A DNA stretch of 64,000 bases from Rhizobiaceae bacterium (GCA_023953775.1 JAMLJD010000001.1:62001-126000), one strand, 5' to 3'. Shown: positions 45,111 to 59,671, numbered from the stretch's first letter. The notes: generated by a model not told the origin, from the letters alone. Made by a program: numbers and translations.

Positions 45111-46634
45111 TCAGAAGAAACCGAGCTTGTTCGGGTTGTAGCTGACCAGCATGTTCTTGGTCTGCTGGTAGTGATCGAGCATCATCTTGTGGGTCTCGCG
45201 CCCGATGCCCGACTGCTTGTAGCCGCCAAAGGCCGCGTGGGCCGGATAGGCGTGGTAGTTGTTGACCCACACGCGGCCCGCCTGGATGTGCCGGCCGAAG
45301 CGATAACAGGTGTTCTGGTCACGCGACCAGACTCCGGCGCCGAGGCCGTACAGCGTGTCGTTGGCGATTTCCAGCGCCTCGTTTTCATCCTTGAACGTCG
45401 TGACTGAAACCACTGGTCCAAAGATCTCTTCCTGGAAGACGCGCATCCTGTTGTGGCCGCGAAGGATCGTCGGCCTGATGTAGTAGCCGCCCGACAGGTC
45501 GCCACCGAGGTCGGCGGCCTCGCCGCCGATCAAAACCTCGGCGCCTTCCTGGCGGCCGATATCGAAATAGGAAAGGATCTTTTCCTTCTGCTCGGAACTC
45601 GCCTGCGCTCCTATCATCGTGTCCGCGACGCGCGGATCGCCCTGGATTATCGCGGCGGTGCGGGCGACGGCGCGCTCCATGAAGGCGTCATAGATGTCCT
45701 CGTGGATCAACGCGCGCGACGGGCAGGTGCAGACCTCGCCCTGGTTGAGCGCGAACAGAACGAAGCCCTCGATCGCCTTGTCGAGGAAGGCGTCGTCCTC
45801 CGCCATCACGTCCTTGAAGAAAATGTTCGGCGACTTGCCGCCTAGCTCCAGGGTCACCGGAATGATGTTCTCGGTGGCGTATTGCATGATCAATCGACCC
45901 GTCGAGGTCTCGCCCGTAAAGGCGATTTTGGCGATGCGCGGCGACGACGCCAGCGGCTTGCCGGCCTCGATGCCGAAACCGTTGACGATGTTGAGGACGC
46001 CCGCTGGCAGGACGTCGGCGATCAGCTCGGCCAGCACCATGATGGTGGCAGGTGTTTGCTCGGCCGGTTTGATGACGACGCAGTTGCCGGCTGCGATCGC
46101 CGGCGCCAGCTTCCAGGCGGCCATCAGGACCGGAAAGTTCCATGGGATGATCTGGCCGACAACGCCGAGCGGCTCGTGGAAATGATAGGCGACGGTGTCG
46201 TTATCGATCTCGCCCATCGTGCCTTCCTGTACGCGCACGGCGGATGCAAAGTACCGGAAATGGTCGATCGCCAGCGGGATGTCGGCGGCCATGGTCTCGC
46301 GGATCGGCTTGCCGTTGTCCCATGTCTCGCATGTGGCGAGAAGCTCGGCGTTTTCTTCCATCACGTCGGCGATCTTGAGAAGCGCCTGGGCGCGCTCGGC
46401 CGGCGAGGCGCGGCCCCAGCCGTCCTTGGCCGCATGCGCGGCGTCGAGCGCCAGCTCTATGTCGGCGGCGTCGGAGCGCGCGACCTCGCAGATCACCTTG
46501 CCGGTCACCGGCGTCGTGTTCTCGAAATAGCGGCCATTGACAGGCGCGACGAACTTGCCGCCTATAAAATTGTCGTAACGCTTGTTGAAGGGTGAAGCGA
46601 ACTGGCCCGCTTCGGGCATGGACATGACATTCAT
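45111..46634 (-). CDS. NAD-dependent aldehyde dehydrogenase, ExaC/AldB type
   Basis: This 507-residue enzyme has the Rossmann motif FTGETSTG, the catalytic Glu in LELGGKSPN and the catalytic Cys in [11 protein letters not shown], and the C-terminal [18 protein letters not shown]. It is closest in form to the acetaldehyde/alcohol-pathway dehydrogenases that pair with DUF779. The start follows CAGGAGGAGACGATCA. A regulator gene and palindromes lie upstream. Confidence 0.93.
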   Translation of the reverse strand: MNVMSMPEAGQFASPFNKRYDNFIGGKFVAPVNGRYFENTTPVTGKVICEVARSDAADIELALDAAHAAKDGWGRASPAERAQALLKIADVMEENAELLATCETWDNGKPIRETMAADIPLAIDHFRYFASAVRVQEGTMGEIDNDTVAYHFHEPLGVVGQIIPWNFPVLMAAWKLAPAIAAGNCVVIKPAEQTPATIMVLAELIADVLPAGVLNIVNGFGIEAGKPLASSPRIAKIAFTGETSTGRLIMQYATENIIPVTLELGGKSPNIFFKDVMAEDDAFLDKAIEGFVLFALNQGEVCTCPSRALIHEDIYDAFMERAVARTAAIIQGDPRVADTMIGAQASSEQKEKILSYFDIGRQEGAEVLIGGEAADLGGDLSGGYYIRPTILRGHNRMRVFQEEIFGPVVSVTTFKDENEALEIANDTLYGLGAGVWSRDQNTCYRFGRHIQAGRVWVNNYHAYPAHAAFGGYKQSGIGRETHKMMLDHYQQTKNMLVSYNPNKLGFF

Positions 46635-46731
46635 TGATCGTCTCCTCCTGAAACCGGACCGTACCGGCATGCCGATGCGATAAGGCGGAAGAGGCGGGGG
46701 CGTCAGCCCCGCGGGAAAGGAAGAAGACAAA

Positions 46732-46755
46732 GACTGCCTCAACGCTGAGACAGTC
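46732..46755. promoter_or_regulatory. Regulator palindrome upstream of the aldehyde dehydrogenase
   Basis: GACTGCCTCA-ACGC-TGAGACAGTC is a 10-4-10 dyad with one mismatch. It shares the core TGTCTCA/TGAGACA with the site at 47808-47831. It lies about 100 bases before the dehydrogenase ATG. Confidence 0.7.
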
Positions 46756-46763
46756 GGCGCCGG

Positions 46764-47714
46764 TCAGTGGAGATCGAGGCGATTGAGGCGGCGATAGAGC
46801 GTCGCGCGGCTGATGCCGAGCGCCTTGGCGGCCTTGGAGTGGTTGCCGCCTGCGCGCGCCAGGGCACGCTTTAGGGCGGACCGTTCCGCCCGTTCCAAAC
46901 CGGTCGCCGCGCCCGACCGTCCGAGCAGGTCGGAAGCCGGCTGCGGCCTGATCGTCTCCTCGGCGCCGAGGTCGAAGGCGCGCCGCGCGGCATGGGTTGC
47001 TCCAACGACGATATCGTCCTCGTCGACGGCCAGCAGCAGCGCATCGGCCGCCTCGCCCGCCGAGGCGACGAGAATGCGCGCGCCGGGAAAGGCGGCGCGG
47101 AAATTGTCCTGCTCGATCTGCCGTGCCGTGTGCGCGACCTGCGCGGCGATGAGGCGCGAAATGCTCTCGGTCTGGTCGGCCCGACAGGACGAGACATCGA
47201 GCGCACCGATCAGCTTGCCGTCAGCGCCGTAGATCGGCGCGTCCATGCAACTCATCGCGGTGTTGCGGGCGAAGAAATGCTCGGCGCGGTGGATCGCCAC
47301 CTGTCTGCGTTCGGCAAGGCAGGTACCAATGCCGTTGGTGCCTTCAGCCGCCTCACTCCATACCGCGCCGGTGCAAAGGCCCCAGCCCTCGAAAATGTCG
47401 GCATCTCCGGAGCCGGCGCGCTGATCGAGGACGACACCGTCGGAATCCGTCAGGAGTACGCAGCAGCCGGAATTGCCGACCAGGCCGAAAAGCTGGTCGA
47501 GCCGCGGCGCAGCGATCGTCATCAGCCTGTCGAGTGCCGAGCGGCGCAGCCTCAAGCCGCTCGCATCGACCCGGTCGGGCGCGCGCTGGTTGGAAGGATC
47601 GAGCCCGTGCTTGACGAGCGAGCGCCGCCAGGACGCTGCCAGCCGCGACACAGCCGCGGCGGACGACGACAGCACGGTCTCGATGACCATGTCGGTATGA
47701 TTTGGCTGTGCCAC
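46764..47714 (-). CDS. AcoR-like GAF and Fis-type HTH regulator lacking the AAA+ domain
   Basis: This 316-residue protein has a GAF-type sensor (GLVGNSGCCVLLTDSDGVVLDQRAG, then GAVWSEAAEGTNGIGTCLAE and CMDAPIYGADGKLIGALD), a middle region, and a C-terminal Fis-type helix-turn-helix (LARAGGNHSKAAKALGISRA). Regulators of the AcoR/MopR class have a sigma-54-contacting AAA+ domain between these, and it is absent here. It starts with GTG at 47714 after GGGAGGAGG. It is followed by the dehydrogenase it probably controls. Confidence 0.85.
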   Translation of the reverse strand: MAQPNHTDMVIETVLSSSAAAVSRLAASWRRSLVKHGLDPSNQRAPDRVDASGLRLRRSALDRLMTIAAPRLDQLFGLVGNSGCCVLLTDSDGVVLDQRAGSGDADIFEGWGLCTGAVWSEAAEGTNGIGTCLAERRQVAIHRAEHFFARNTAMSCMDAPIYGADGKLIGALDVSSCRADQTESISRLIAAQVAHTARQIEQDNFRAAFPGARILVASAGEAADALLLAVDEDDIVVGATHAARRAFDLGAEETIRPQPASDLLGRSGAATGLERAERSALKRALARAGGNHSKAAKALGISRATLYRRLNRLDLH

Positions 47715-47807
47715 TGGGACCTCCTCCCGACCCAACAGGTCTCGGAGAGTATCACTGGTTTCCAGCACATCAAAAGGAGCCTTTGGTCTGAGACGGATAG
47801 CTGACGC

Positions 47808-47831
47808 AACTGTCTCAAGGGCGAGACAGTT
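47808..47831. promoter_or_regulatory. Regulator palindrome upstream of the GAF-HTH gene
   Basis: AACTGTCTC-N6-GAGACAGTT is a perfect 9-6-9 dyad about 95 bases before the regulator's GTG, in a 390-base gap that otherwise has no gene. The same core lies upstream of the aldehyde dehydrogenase, so self-regulation is likely. Confidence 0.7.
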
Positions 47832-48104
47832 TTCGAGAAAGACTGAAAGCAGTGCGTCGCCGATCGCGGGAGAAGAGCGAGCAAGACGCGCGCTTCCGGT
47901 CGTCTGCGGTTTCCGATCTCGCGCCGTGTTTGAGGTTCGTGAAGTGCCGAAGGTCCGCTTGGAGCACGATGCGGACATCCTGCGATCGGCATCGGAATGT
48001 CTGGCCCGGGGCTGGCCTTTCCCCTCTTCTAACCCTTTTTGCCTCTCGCCCCTCCCCATGTTAGCCTCGAAGCACTCGGGGCGCGGGTGAACTGATCGAC
48101 CAGT

Positions 48105-48830
48105 ATGGGGATCACGACGATGCATGCCGCCCGCCGCTTCCGCCCATTCCGGACACTTCTCCCCGCCTTGGCCGCGCTCGCCGTCGCCGCCCTGCCCGTG
48201 CGCGCGGCGCCGCTCGACGCGCCGCAGCCGCCGCCGAAGGGGCCGCCTAGCCTCCCCGCCGACGGGCCGATCACCTTCCCCTACAAGAACTATTCCGACC
48301 TGCGCGGCCTGCTCAACGCCTTCCTCGCCTTCCGCCGCGCCTGCCTCGACCAGCCGGTGAGCGAGGATCTGCCGCAGCGCCTGCTGCCGGAGGGCTACGG
48401 GATAGTGCCCTTCACCGAACACCTGTTCGGCACGAAGCAGGAAGACCCACCCAAGGGCCACGTCGTCCTGTCTAAGACCGGGTCTGAGGAACAGGACTTC
48501 GCCGGCGGCCACCTGATCGTCCACCTGTCGCTGCCCGACGGCGCGTCACCGGGCGGCGAGTGCCGGGTCGTCTGGAACCGCGCCTGGGACTACCCCGACC
48601 CGGTCGACGAGATCGTGCTTGCCATGGGCGTCCAGTTCAACGTCTGGGTGTCGTACTACCTGCGCGCCACGCGCGTCTCGCGCCCCGAGCACAGCTTCAC
48701 GCTGGCAAAACGCTACGGCATGCTGGGCGACTGGGCCGCGCCATGCTGGCGCGCCGAGCCCTGCGCCTTCAGGACGCTGGGCTGGATCGACCCCGAACGC
48801 GGCATCGAGCTGATCATCACCCGCAACTGA
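48105..48830 (+). CDS. Exported hypothetical protein
   Basis: This 241-residue protein (236 if the ATG at 48120 is used) has a signal peptide (FRTLLPALAALAVAALPVRAA) and a 190-residue domain with YKNYSDLRGLLNAFLAFRRACLDQP and a C-terminal LGWIDPERGIELIITRN. Cys residues near 79, 152, 215 and 220 could pair. I recognise no family. It stands alone and is convergent with a small exported protein gene. Confidence 0.65.
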   Translation: MGITTMHAARRFRPFRTLLPALAALAVAALPVRAAPLDAPQPPPKGPPSLPADGPITFPYKNYSDLRGLLNAFLAFRRACLDQPVSEDLPQRLLPEGYGIVPFTEHLFGTKQEDPPKGHVVLSKTGSEEQDFAGGHLIVHLSLPDGASPGGECRVVWNRAWDYPDPVDEIVLAMGVQFNVWVSYYLRATRVSRPEHSFTLAKRYGMLGDWAAPCWRAEPCAFRTLGWIDPERGIELIITRN

Positions 48831-48877
48831 TCGTCTTCGGCGCGGTCCGCGCATGGCCGCCGGCACCGTCTCCCCGC

Positions 48878-49174
48878 CTATCCGGCCATGTCGTAGCGCA
48901 CGCTCAGCACCTGGAAGCCGTTGGTGATGTGGCACAGGTAGGGCGTACCGCCGGCCAGCACCGCGATCAGATAGCCGCGCGGCGCGGGATAGGCCGGGCC
49001 GGGCAGCACCTCGCTGACGCTGATCAGTTCCAGATGGGCGGCCGCGATGGCGCATTTCGCGACATAGGGACCCGGCGCCTCGATACGATGGCCGGCAGCG
49101 GCCGGCGCGGCTGCGGAGCCGAACGCCACGGCGAGCGCGGCGATGGCGAGATGGCGTGCGGGGCTAGGCGTCAT
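48878..49174 (-). CDS. Small exported hypothetical protein
   Basis: This 98-residue protein has a signal peptide (MTPSPARHLAIAALAVAFG, cleavage near AAAGH) and about 70 mature residues with two Cys (CAIAAAHLEL and YLCHITNG) that may pair. GAAGGAGGCC precedes the ATG at 49174. I recognise no family. It is divergent from the third caspase gene with a 237-base gap. Confidence 0.65.
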   Translation of the reverse strand: MTPSPARHLAIAALAVAFGSAAAPAAAGHRIEAPGPYVAKCAIAAAHLELISVSEVLPGPAYPAPRGYLIAVLAGGTPYLCHITNGFQVLSVRYDMAG

Positions 49175-49411
49175 GGCGGCCTCCTTCGGTGCTGCGGCGT
49201 CGGTGCCGCGTCGGAGGCAAAATCCGCCCGCCGCGCAATCCGTTCCGCCCGCGCCCGCCCCGTCTCGCCGCATGGTGAATCCCGGCTTAACCGCACCGCG
49301 CCGCAACGCCGCCCCGGCGGCACCCGGCACAGGCGATTTCCCCGCCGACCAGCCTTACTCTTGCCGCCTTATGTGGCAGTATCTCCCCCGGGCATCGATA
49401 CGGGGCTTGGG

Positions 49412-52400
49412 TTGAACCGTTACGCCATCATCGGGGTGCACGCTTTCGCGCGGCTCTTTTGCGCCGTGCTGCTTGTCGCGTTCACGGCAGGCTCCCCCGT
49501 ACGCGGCGAACCGGCGAAGGAGCTGCGCGGCGTCGCGCTGGTCATCGGCCAATCTGCGTACGAGCATCTCGCGCCGCTCGCCAATCCCGCCGGCGATGCC
49601 CGCGCCATCGAGGACCTTCTGGCCAGGCTCGGTTTTGAAACCACCGTCGTTTCCGATCGCGATGCCCGGCAGTTGCTCAGGGCGCTCGACAACTTCGTCG
49701 AGGATGCCGAGGGCGCCGATGTCGCCGTCATCTATTATGCCGGCCACGGCATCGAGGCCGGCGGCGAAAACTGGCTCGTGCCGGTTGATGCCGATATTTC
49801 CGCGCTTGATGCCGCCGGCGGCAGGCTGGTGCCTGTTTCCGGCGTCATCGAGGAACTCGGGAAAACGGTCGCCATCACGGTCGTCCTGCTGGATGCCTGC
49901 CGCGACAACCCCTTCCCGTCGGGCGCCACGCTCAAGGTCTCGGCCGATGCGCCGCCCGTTCCCATCGCGTCGACCGGCCTTGCCATGGCCGACACGCGCG
50001 GCGCAGCGCGGCTCGTTCCGGCCACGCCCGCGACGGACAGCCTGGGCACGGTGATCGGCTTCGCCGCCGAGCCGGGCAAGCCGGCGCTGGACGGACCGGG
50101 TGGCGAACACAGCCCCTATGCGGCGGCGCTGCTCAAACATCTTTCGGCCGGCGGCGTCTCCTTCTCGGACCTGATGACGATGGTGACCGAGGAGGTCTAC
50201 CTGGCGACCGGCACCCAACAGCGGCCATGGACCAATGCGAGCCTCAGGAGGCTGCTCTATTTCGGCGGGGTGCCCGAGGACGACGACGGCGACGACGCCC
50301 TGATCCGCGACGCGCGGCGCAGTCTGCTCATGACCATCGCGGCGACCCCGCAACCCACCAGGAACTTCCTCGAAACGCTGGCCGCGCGGGACAAGCTGCC
50401 GCTCGACCAGCTCTACGGCATGCTGGAGCAGCTCGATGTCGACATCTCGGCGGGGCCCGACGAGCTCGACGAGCAACTCAGGACGGGTGCCGAGAACCTG
50501 AAGAAGTTCATCGCGGAGAAGGTCGCGCCCGTGCGCACCGACCCGGAGCTGATCAGGCTCGCCGGCCTTGCCGAGAGGGCGCAGGCAGAGGGCGCCATCG
50601 GGCTGGCTGCGCAATACCGCGCGAAGGCGAGCGCGCGCGCCGACGAGCTTGCAGAAACGCTCGACCGGCGGGAGGCCGACCTCAAGGCCGACAGGCTGCA
50701 GATTGCCGCGACCTATGCAGAGCATGCCGAAACTGCCGTGCTGGCTTTCGATTACCGCACCGCCGCCGCCGAATACGCCAAGGCCTACGAGCAGGTGGCG
50801 AAATGGGATGACAAACTTGCCACCGAGTACAAGTTCAGGGAAGCGGATGCCCTGCGGGATTTCGGCGAAATTCAAAGGGGACAACGCAGTCCTGAGAAGG
50901 CAATAGCAACGGCCCGAGGTCGTGCGCATCGCCGAGGCTTTTCCCGATCGCGAAAAAGCGGGTAGCGGCTCAAGACCATCTTGGCACCGCGCTCAGCATT
51001 CTCGGCGCGCGTGAGCGTGGTACAGGGCGGCTTGAGGAAGCCGTCAACGTCTTCCGCGCGGCTCTCCGTGACAGTGGTCCGGTCGAGAGCGCCAGCCGCC
51101 GACGGGCGCTGACGCAGGACAATCTCGGCAACGCCTTGCCCGGCTTGGTGAGCGGGCGCGGAAAACGAAAGGCTGCTTGAGGCCATCGCTGCCTATCATA
51201 CCGCACTGCTGGAACGCACCGTCCGCGTGCCGGCCGACGGGCTTCTAATATGTTGTGAACCTGGGCTCTAGTGTTGGTGGAGGCTTGTGAACGCCCGGAC
51301 AACGCGGCATGGCTTGAACAAGCGGTGATCGCTACCGTGCCGCATGAGGTACGAACACGCGAAAGCGCACTGCTCGACTGGGCGCTGACGCAGCGCAATC
51401 TGCGACCGTTCTTTGGACGCCTAGTTGTTACAAGACCGACGGTAAGCGTCACAAGAGGCGCTGGCTGCTAATAGAGCTGCCCTGGAGGCGCTCCATCGCG
51501 AACGCACGCCCTCTCCTTCCTCGAATGGGCTCGGGCCCACCACGCCGCCTGGGGCTCGTGCTCCATGCCCTCGGCAAGCGCCAGACGGATTCGACGATGC
51601 TGGAGCAGGCTCTGCCGCGCGGTCATGCGGCGCTGGAAGAACGGACCTGGACCGCGACCTGACTCCAGTGGGCAAACGCAGAACTGCGAAAGGTACCAGG
51701 CCAGAAACGCTAGGGTGAGCGCGAGGCGGGCTCCGCTCGTCTGGAACAGGCTGTAGCGGCCTACCGAGCAGCCCTTCCGAGCGTGGCTGCCAGCGCAGCC
51801 CACTGGACTGGGCAATGACGCAGAACAATCTTGGCCTGCCTCATGGAACTGGGACGGCGAGAACCCGCCATCGCAGGCTGGAACAGGCTACATCCGCCTC
51901 CGCGCCGCGCTGCAAGAATATATGCCGCAAAGCCAGTGCCCCGTTCCAGTGGGCAACGGTGCAGAACAATCTAGGAAACGCGCTTCGGGCGCTCGGGGAA
52001 CGAGAGGCAGCAAACGACACGCGACGGCGCTTGTCGCCTACAACGCTGCATTGCAGGTATTCACCCGTCAAGAAAATCCGTTGCTATGGGCTGCCACGCA
52101 AACAATCCTGTCTCACCCGAAACGCTTGGCGCCACGATGGCGACCGGCGATTGGCTTAACCAGGCCGTCGTGGCCTTCCGCACCGCGCTGGAGGGCTACT
52201 CGAGCGAAATAGGACCCTTGCAATGGAGGACCGTTCAGACCAACCTCGCTGGCCAACGCTCTGCGCCTTTAGCCAATCGCTCAGGTGAAGATGTCCATCT
52301 TCGCAACGTCGCCGCCTACCGCGCGTCGCTGAAGGAGCGCACACGCGAGGCCGACCTGTCCGGCTGGGTTATCCTCGCCCACTTTAACCCGGGCCCAGTT

Positions 52401-52730
52401 GTTCTCCAGATTGGGCAGCCGAGCCGTTGACGACCCTGCCCGCGCCGGCAGGCATCTCGCACAGGCGATCGTCTCGGCGCGCGCCGCGCAACGCATCTTC
52501 ACGCGGGCGGACAAGCCGCTTCGCTGGGCCACGCTGCAAAACCTCATCGGCTACGATCTCGTTCTGCTCGGCGAGCAGACGGACGCGCTACCTCGCTTCG
52601 AGGAGGCTGTCCCTATCCTACGGCAATTCTTGAGATACAGCAGGCGCTCCAATCAACGTCCGTCCCCTTCACCGCGGACAGCTCAGCCGCGCGCTTCTCG
52701 GCTTCGGTGAGCGCAAGCGCGACCGCGCAA
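49412..52730 (+). pseudogene. Third caspase-family gene with frame-broken TPR array
   Basis: The first ~500 codons are intact: signal peptide, YYAGHGIE (His112) and LLLDACRDNP (Cys163, counting from the TTG at 49412; a GTG at 49436 is also possible), then a helical part. From about 50870 the frame breaks repeatedly. TPR remnants of the form QDNLGNAL, LEEAVNVFRAAL, LDWALTQRNL, WATVQNNLGNALRALGERE, VAAYRASLKERTRE and WATLQNLIG appear in changing frames to about 52700, so the intact gene would have been near 1100 codons, like its paralogues. The protease part resembles but is clearly diverged from the copies at 33.4 and 37.2 kb. Decay and sequence error cannot be separated here. Confidence 0.75.
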
Positions 52731-53027
52731 TGCTTCTGGAAGCGAAGGCTGTCTGCGAAAGCGCCGCCGCTGGTCTGAGCGCAGCAGCCGGCAAGGACCA
52801 GCTCGCCAAATGACGGCCAGGCATCTGCAACAGACGAACGCCGCCCCCGAAACGCCTGAATGAAGCAGTCTTCAAGGGCTTCCCACACTCCCGCCTTCTC
52901 CCCTATAAGGCCCGCCTTAGCCTGACAGATTCCATTTCTGCGCAGCTCACTGGGCCGCAACGCGTGAGCGCGCCGACAGCGGACCAGCCCAGCGCCCTGC
53001 GCTCGACGACGCCCGGACGGACCATTC

Positions 53028-56535
<3,508 letters not shown>

Positions 56536-56564
56536 GGAATGGAAATCTCAACTAGCAGAGTTCT

Positions 56565-58518
56565 CTATCGGTAGAAGGTGTTGAATATCTTCTGTTTAAG
56601 CCACCTACGCACAGGGTCTGTCAACGCACGGAAATGCCAGAATCGAAAATAGTCCATCAATGTAAGAATCATTACGAGGACCGCAACACCTACCAGAACA
56701 ATACCATATGCGCCACCATACCCGTTCCTGACAATTCCATCTACGGCAAAAACAGAAACAGTTAAAAACATTAATACCTCTATAGTAGTAACAATCGCGT
56801 CCGATATTTCATTTGACCTGTTAAGACCCTTTTCTCGATAGTCTTGAATACCAGATTCTATTCCAGAAGCCTTAGCGTCTTCGCGAATCCGCTCCTTCTC
56901 CGTCTCGTGCTCAGTAGCCTTCCTAGCGACCTCTTCGTTCGCACGCGCTAGTATCTCGGCAGGACTTAGGACGTGCAAAATGGCCGTGCGCCCAAACGCC
57001 TCGCGTTTTGCAATCCGCCTGACCGTAGTGATTACGGCTGCGTCGTTGTCGTCGTACCCGTCGTAGCTATTCAGCTTGCTGAACAATTCTTGATAGAAAT
57101 CATTGTCCGGACGTAATGCATCGTAGCAATTGGCGAGCAGTTGCTGACTAGCTCGTGCTTCGTCTATCTCCCGATCCTTTGCCAACCAGAATATGGTGCA
57201 GGCCTGAGAAACATGGAAAACGGGCGGAATTTCATTGTGCCCCATCTGCCTCTCATTAATCAGAAATCGGCGCGCGAAGCTCGCCAACAACCGATTGGAA
57301 GTAACAAAAATACTAGGACATTCTGCCAAATCCCTGACAGGTCTACCAAGGCGCATTCTAAATACGTGGCCCAGTGATATTGCATCGTGCTCGGCGTTCT
57401 CGTGGGAATAGGTACGGTCCTTTAGTTTAGCTTGCGCGACTAGCCCTTCAGCGAACTTCCGCTCATCAATTTGGTTGCGGACATTTTTCTGGAACCCAGA
57501 TCGTTCATAACCTGCAGGAAAGATATTATTCGCCGCGAGGCGTTCAACGAAGATGTGCTCCAGTGTACGGATTTGGCCTAGACTAACTTCTCCTCTCGTA
57601 ATCGCATCACCCGTTTCACCAAATATGTTCGACCCGACATTTCCCTGCGCTACAATAGCAGAGAGAATATTTGCCGTTTCATCCTCATTTACCTGAAAAA
57701 ATTCAGTCTTTATTTCCAAATCACCGATGTACCGGTGCAGCTCAGCAGTTGCTTTGTATAGCAAATCTCCAGATGTTCCGAGTATTCTTAGAAGAATGGC
57801 GGTATCATAGTACGCTGTCATTTTTGGAAAGCTATCAGCATTACCAAAACTCGTCAAAGAATATATGAAATCTTCAATCAAAACACCAACAAATATGTCT
57901 AATATAGCTGAATACGAATCAGAATCATTTTCATGACAAAATCTGATAAAATCGGCGATTACATATCTCTCAACCTCAAGCGAATCTGAAACTATTACTG
58001 ATTTAATCTTCTTTGGTTTGTTAGCTGGCTCCGATGACGGTTTGAGAAACGAAATGAGGGCGTCCGACCAGCTTTTGGAAAAAAGAGCTCCACTTAGATC
58101 GTTAGTATTGACGTATTCGTTAAGAGTTTTTTCAATCTCTATTATTTTATTATCAATGTAGAATAATTGACCTTCTGTCTCTTTAGACTTGTTTACCTTA
58201 TATATACGAATAATACTATCGTACTCAACGATGCCTTCACTTTGTAGTATTGGCATCATGTATTCAAGCGTGTATATTGGTATATCTATTCCTAATCCAT
58301 CAACACATTTTGAGATCACAAGATCCAATTTGAAATCCGGATTGATCGCCAAGTGAGCGTTTTAACCAATCCGGACAATGGTCAACAATGTCACGAACTG
58401 GGTTATTGGTCTTTTGTGTTGATTCGAAGAGGGAATGAAGGACCGCGTATCCTAAACTGCGCCGACCCTGTCCCACAGCTGATTCCAGATCGCTCAAGGA
58501 CAATTGCTGCCTAGACAT
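56565..58518 (-). pseudogene. AT-rich PIN-like protein with C-terminal membrane anchor, one frameshift
   Basis: A 72-residue frame starts at 58518 with an excellent site (GGAGGAGAGACAACA) and a 595-residue frame follows from 58352 with only a TTG and no ribosome site. Removing one T in TCACTTGGCG (about 58355) joins them as WLKRSLAINPDFKLD, giving one ~650-residue protein. It has PIN-like elements: YYDTAILLRILG (Asp183 of the longer frame), EHDAISLGHVFRMR (Asp323) and FVTSNRLLASFA. Two hydrophobic segments near the C-terminus (TTIEVLMFLTVSVFAV and GIVLVGVAVLVMILTL) follow a coiled coil. Base composition is far richer in A and T than the surroundings, indicating transfer. The nuclease call is tentative. 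Confidence 0.6.
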
Positions 58519-58806
58519 TGTTGTCTCTCCTCCGCGCATGATGGCAATGTTTGACGATATCGAAGTTCATTTGCCTGGATGCCGCAAGTACGAAAATGCA
58601 AATGAGAAGATTGTTGTGTAGTAGTGGGTTGGTTAACCGTGCTGCGTGATGGCGTTTGTGAAATCGCAAACTCATTTGGGCCTAGCGGGACCGTGTCCGC
58701 CAGAATCGCAGCAAATTCCGGAACGGCGGCTGTTAGTGTTAGTTTCGTCATCGCCCCCACTTTTCACCGTTCGGCCACTATGTCGTGAATGCCATGCAGC
58801 GGGCCG

Positions 58807-59010
58807 ATGATGACCAAGCTCGAAAAGATCGAACGGTCCGTTGCCGAATTGTCGGAAGCCGAACTCAAGCGCTTTGCCGCCTGGTTCGCCGACTTTCAAT
58901 GGGAGCGTTGGGATCGGCAACTTGAACGGGACGTCGAAGCCGGCAAGCCCGACAGGCTTGCCGATGAAGCGCTTGCCGATCACCGCACGGGCCGGACCCG
59001 CCCTCTTTGA
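58807..59010 (+). CDS. Small antitoxin-like protein, orphan
   Basis: This 67-residue protein (MMTKLEKIERSVAELSEAEL, then RFAAWFADFQWERWDRQLE and a DEALADHRTGRTRPL tail) has the form of the small proteins encoded just before RelE/ParE-type toxins in many Alphaproteobacteria. Its C-terminal tail would wrap the toxin. No toxin frame follows: the next 900 bases hold repeats only. It may be a remnant of a lost module or act on a toxin elsewhere. Confidence 0.65.
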   Translation: MMTKLEKIERSVAELSEAELKRFAAWFADFQWERWDRQLERDVEAGKPDRLADEALADHRTGRTRPL

Positions 59011-59219
59011 GGCGTCGCATCTTCTGACGGCATCTCGACCAGCGAAAGGTCGCGCTCCTATCTCCCTCCTGGCGGGGGGAGAAAGCCTTTTCCTGCATTT
59101 GCGAAGCGGAGCGAGCAAGTGCTTGGAAAAGACAAGAGAGGGGGTCAGCGAGCACACAATCCCCACTCTTGCAATTTCTGGCGCTTGGCCTTCGCAACGC
59201 TCGGCCAAGGCACCGAAAT

Positions 59220-59250
59220 CGCTATCTCTCCCGCCAGGGGAGAGATAGCG
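59220..59250. repeat. Perfect 13-bp stem palindromic repeat
   Basis: CGCTATCTCTCCC pairs perfectly with GGGAGAGATAGCG across a 5-base loop. No T run follows and no gene ends nearby, so it is read as a repeat element rather than a terminator. Confidence 0.75.
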
Positions 59251-59625
59251 CCGCCATCACCCGCCTCGCCAATCTCCAGACAGGGGGACAAAATCACCTC
59301 CGAAAAGGCTCTCTTACCCGCCACCCCCTTGTCCCTACTGACTACCAAATGGCGACTACCCGCACTGGCCGGGCTTGCCGATGGACCTCATCCTGAGGGT
59401 CCGTAGGACGGGCAAGACCCGTGGGTTGCCCTTAATGCCGTAGGCGGGCCGCCAAGAACCCTGCCGCGCCGCCGGCACGCCTAAGCGCTGTACATTCTGC
59501 GCCGCGCAAGCCGCCCTCTTTGGGGCAATCCGAAGGGCGGGGTGAGGTTGATGAGAAAGAGCTCGACGGGCTGATTGTACATCGAGCAGTGGAATTTACC
59601 CCTACCCGGCACGTTTCACGCGCCG

Positions 59626-59646
59626 ACCTCCCCACAAGGGGGAGGT
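59626..59646. repeat. Palindromic repeat ACCTCCCC-loop-GGGGAGGT
   Basis: Eight-base perfect arms with a 5-base loop. Elements of this form are frequent in Rhizobiales intergenic DNA, from general knowledge. Confidence 0.6.
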
Positions 59647-59671
59647 GGGGCGTCGTGCCATGCCGCCCGCC

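Noticed and set aside
46692-46715. GC-rich hairpin GGGGC ... GCCCC between the regulator and the aldehyde dehydrogenase
   Set aside because: No T run on either strand and it lies in a leader; a terminator is not supported.
46634-46760. Possible sigma-54 promoter for the aldehyde dehydrogenase
   Set aside because: No GG-N10-GC element with TGGC and TTGC was found, and the regulator lacks an AAA+ domain.
58494-59208. Minus-strand open frames of 88 and 178 codons around the orphan antitoxin
   Set aside because: They are antisense to the antitoxin gene and cross repeats, without ribosome sites or conserved motifs.
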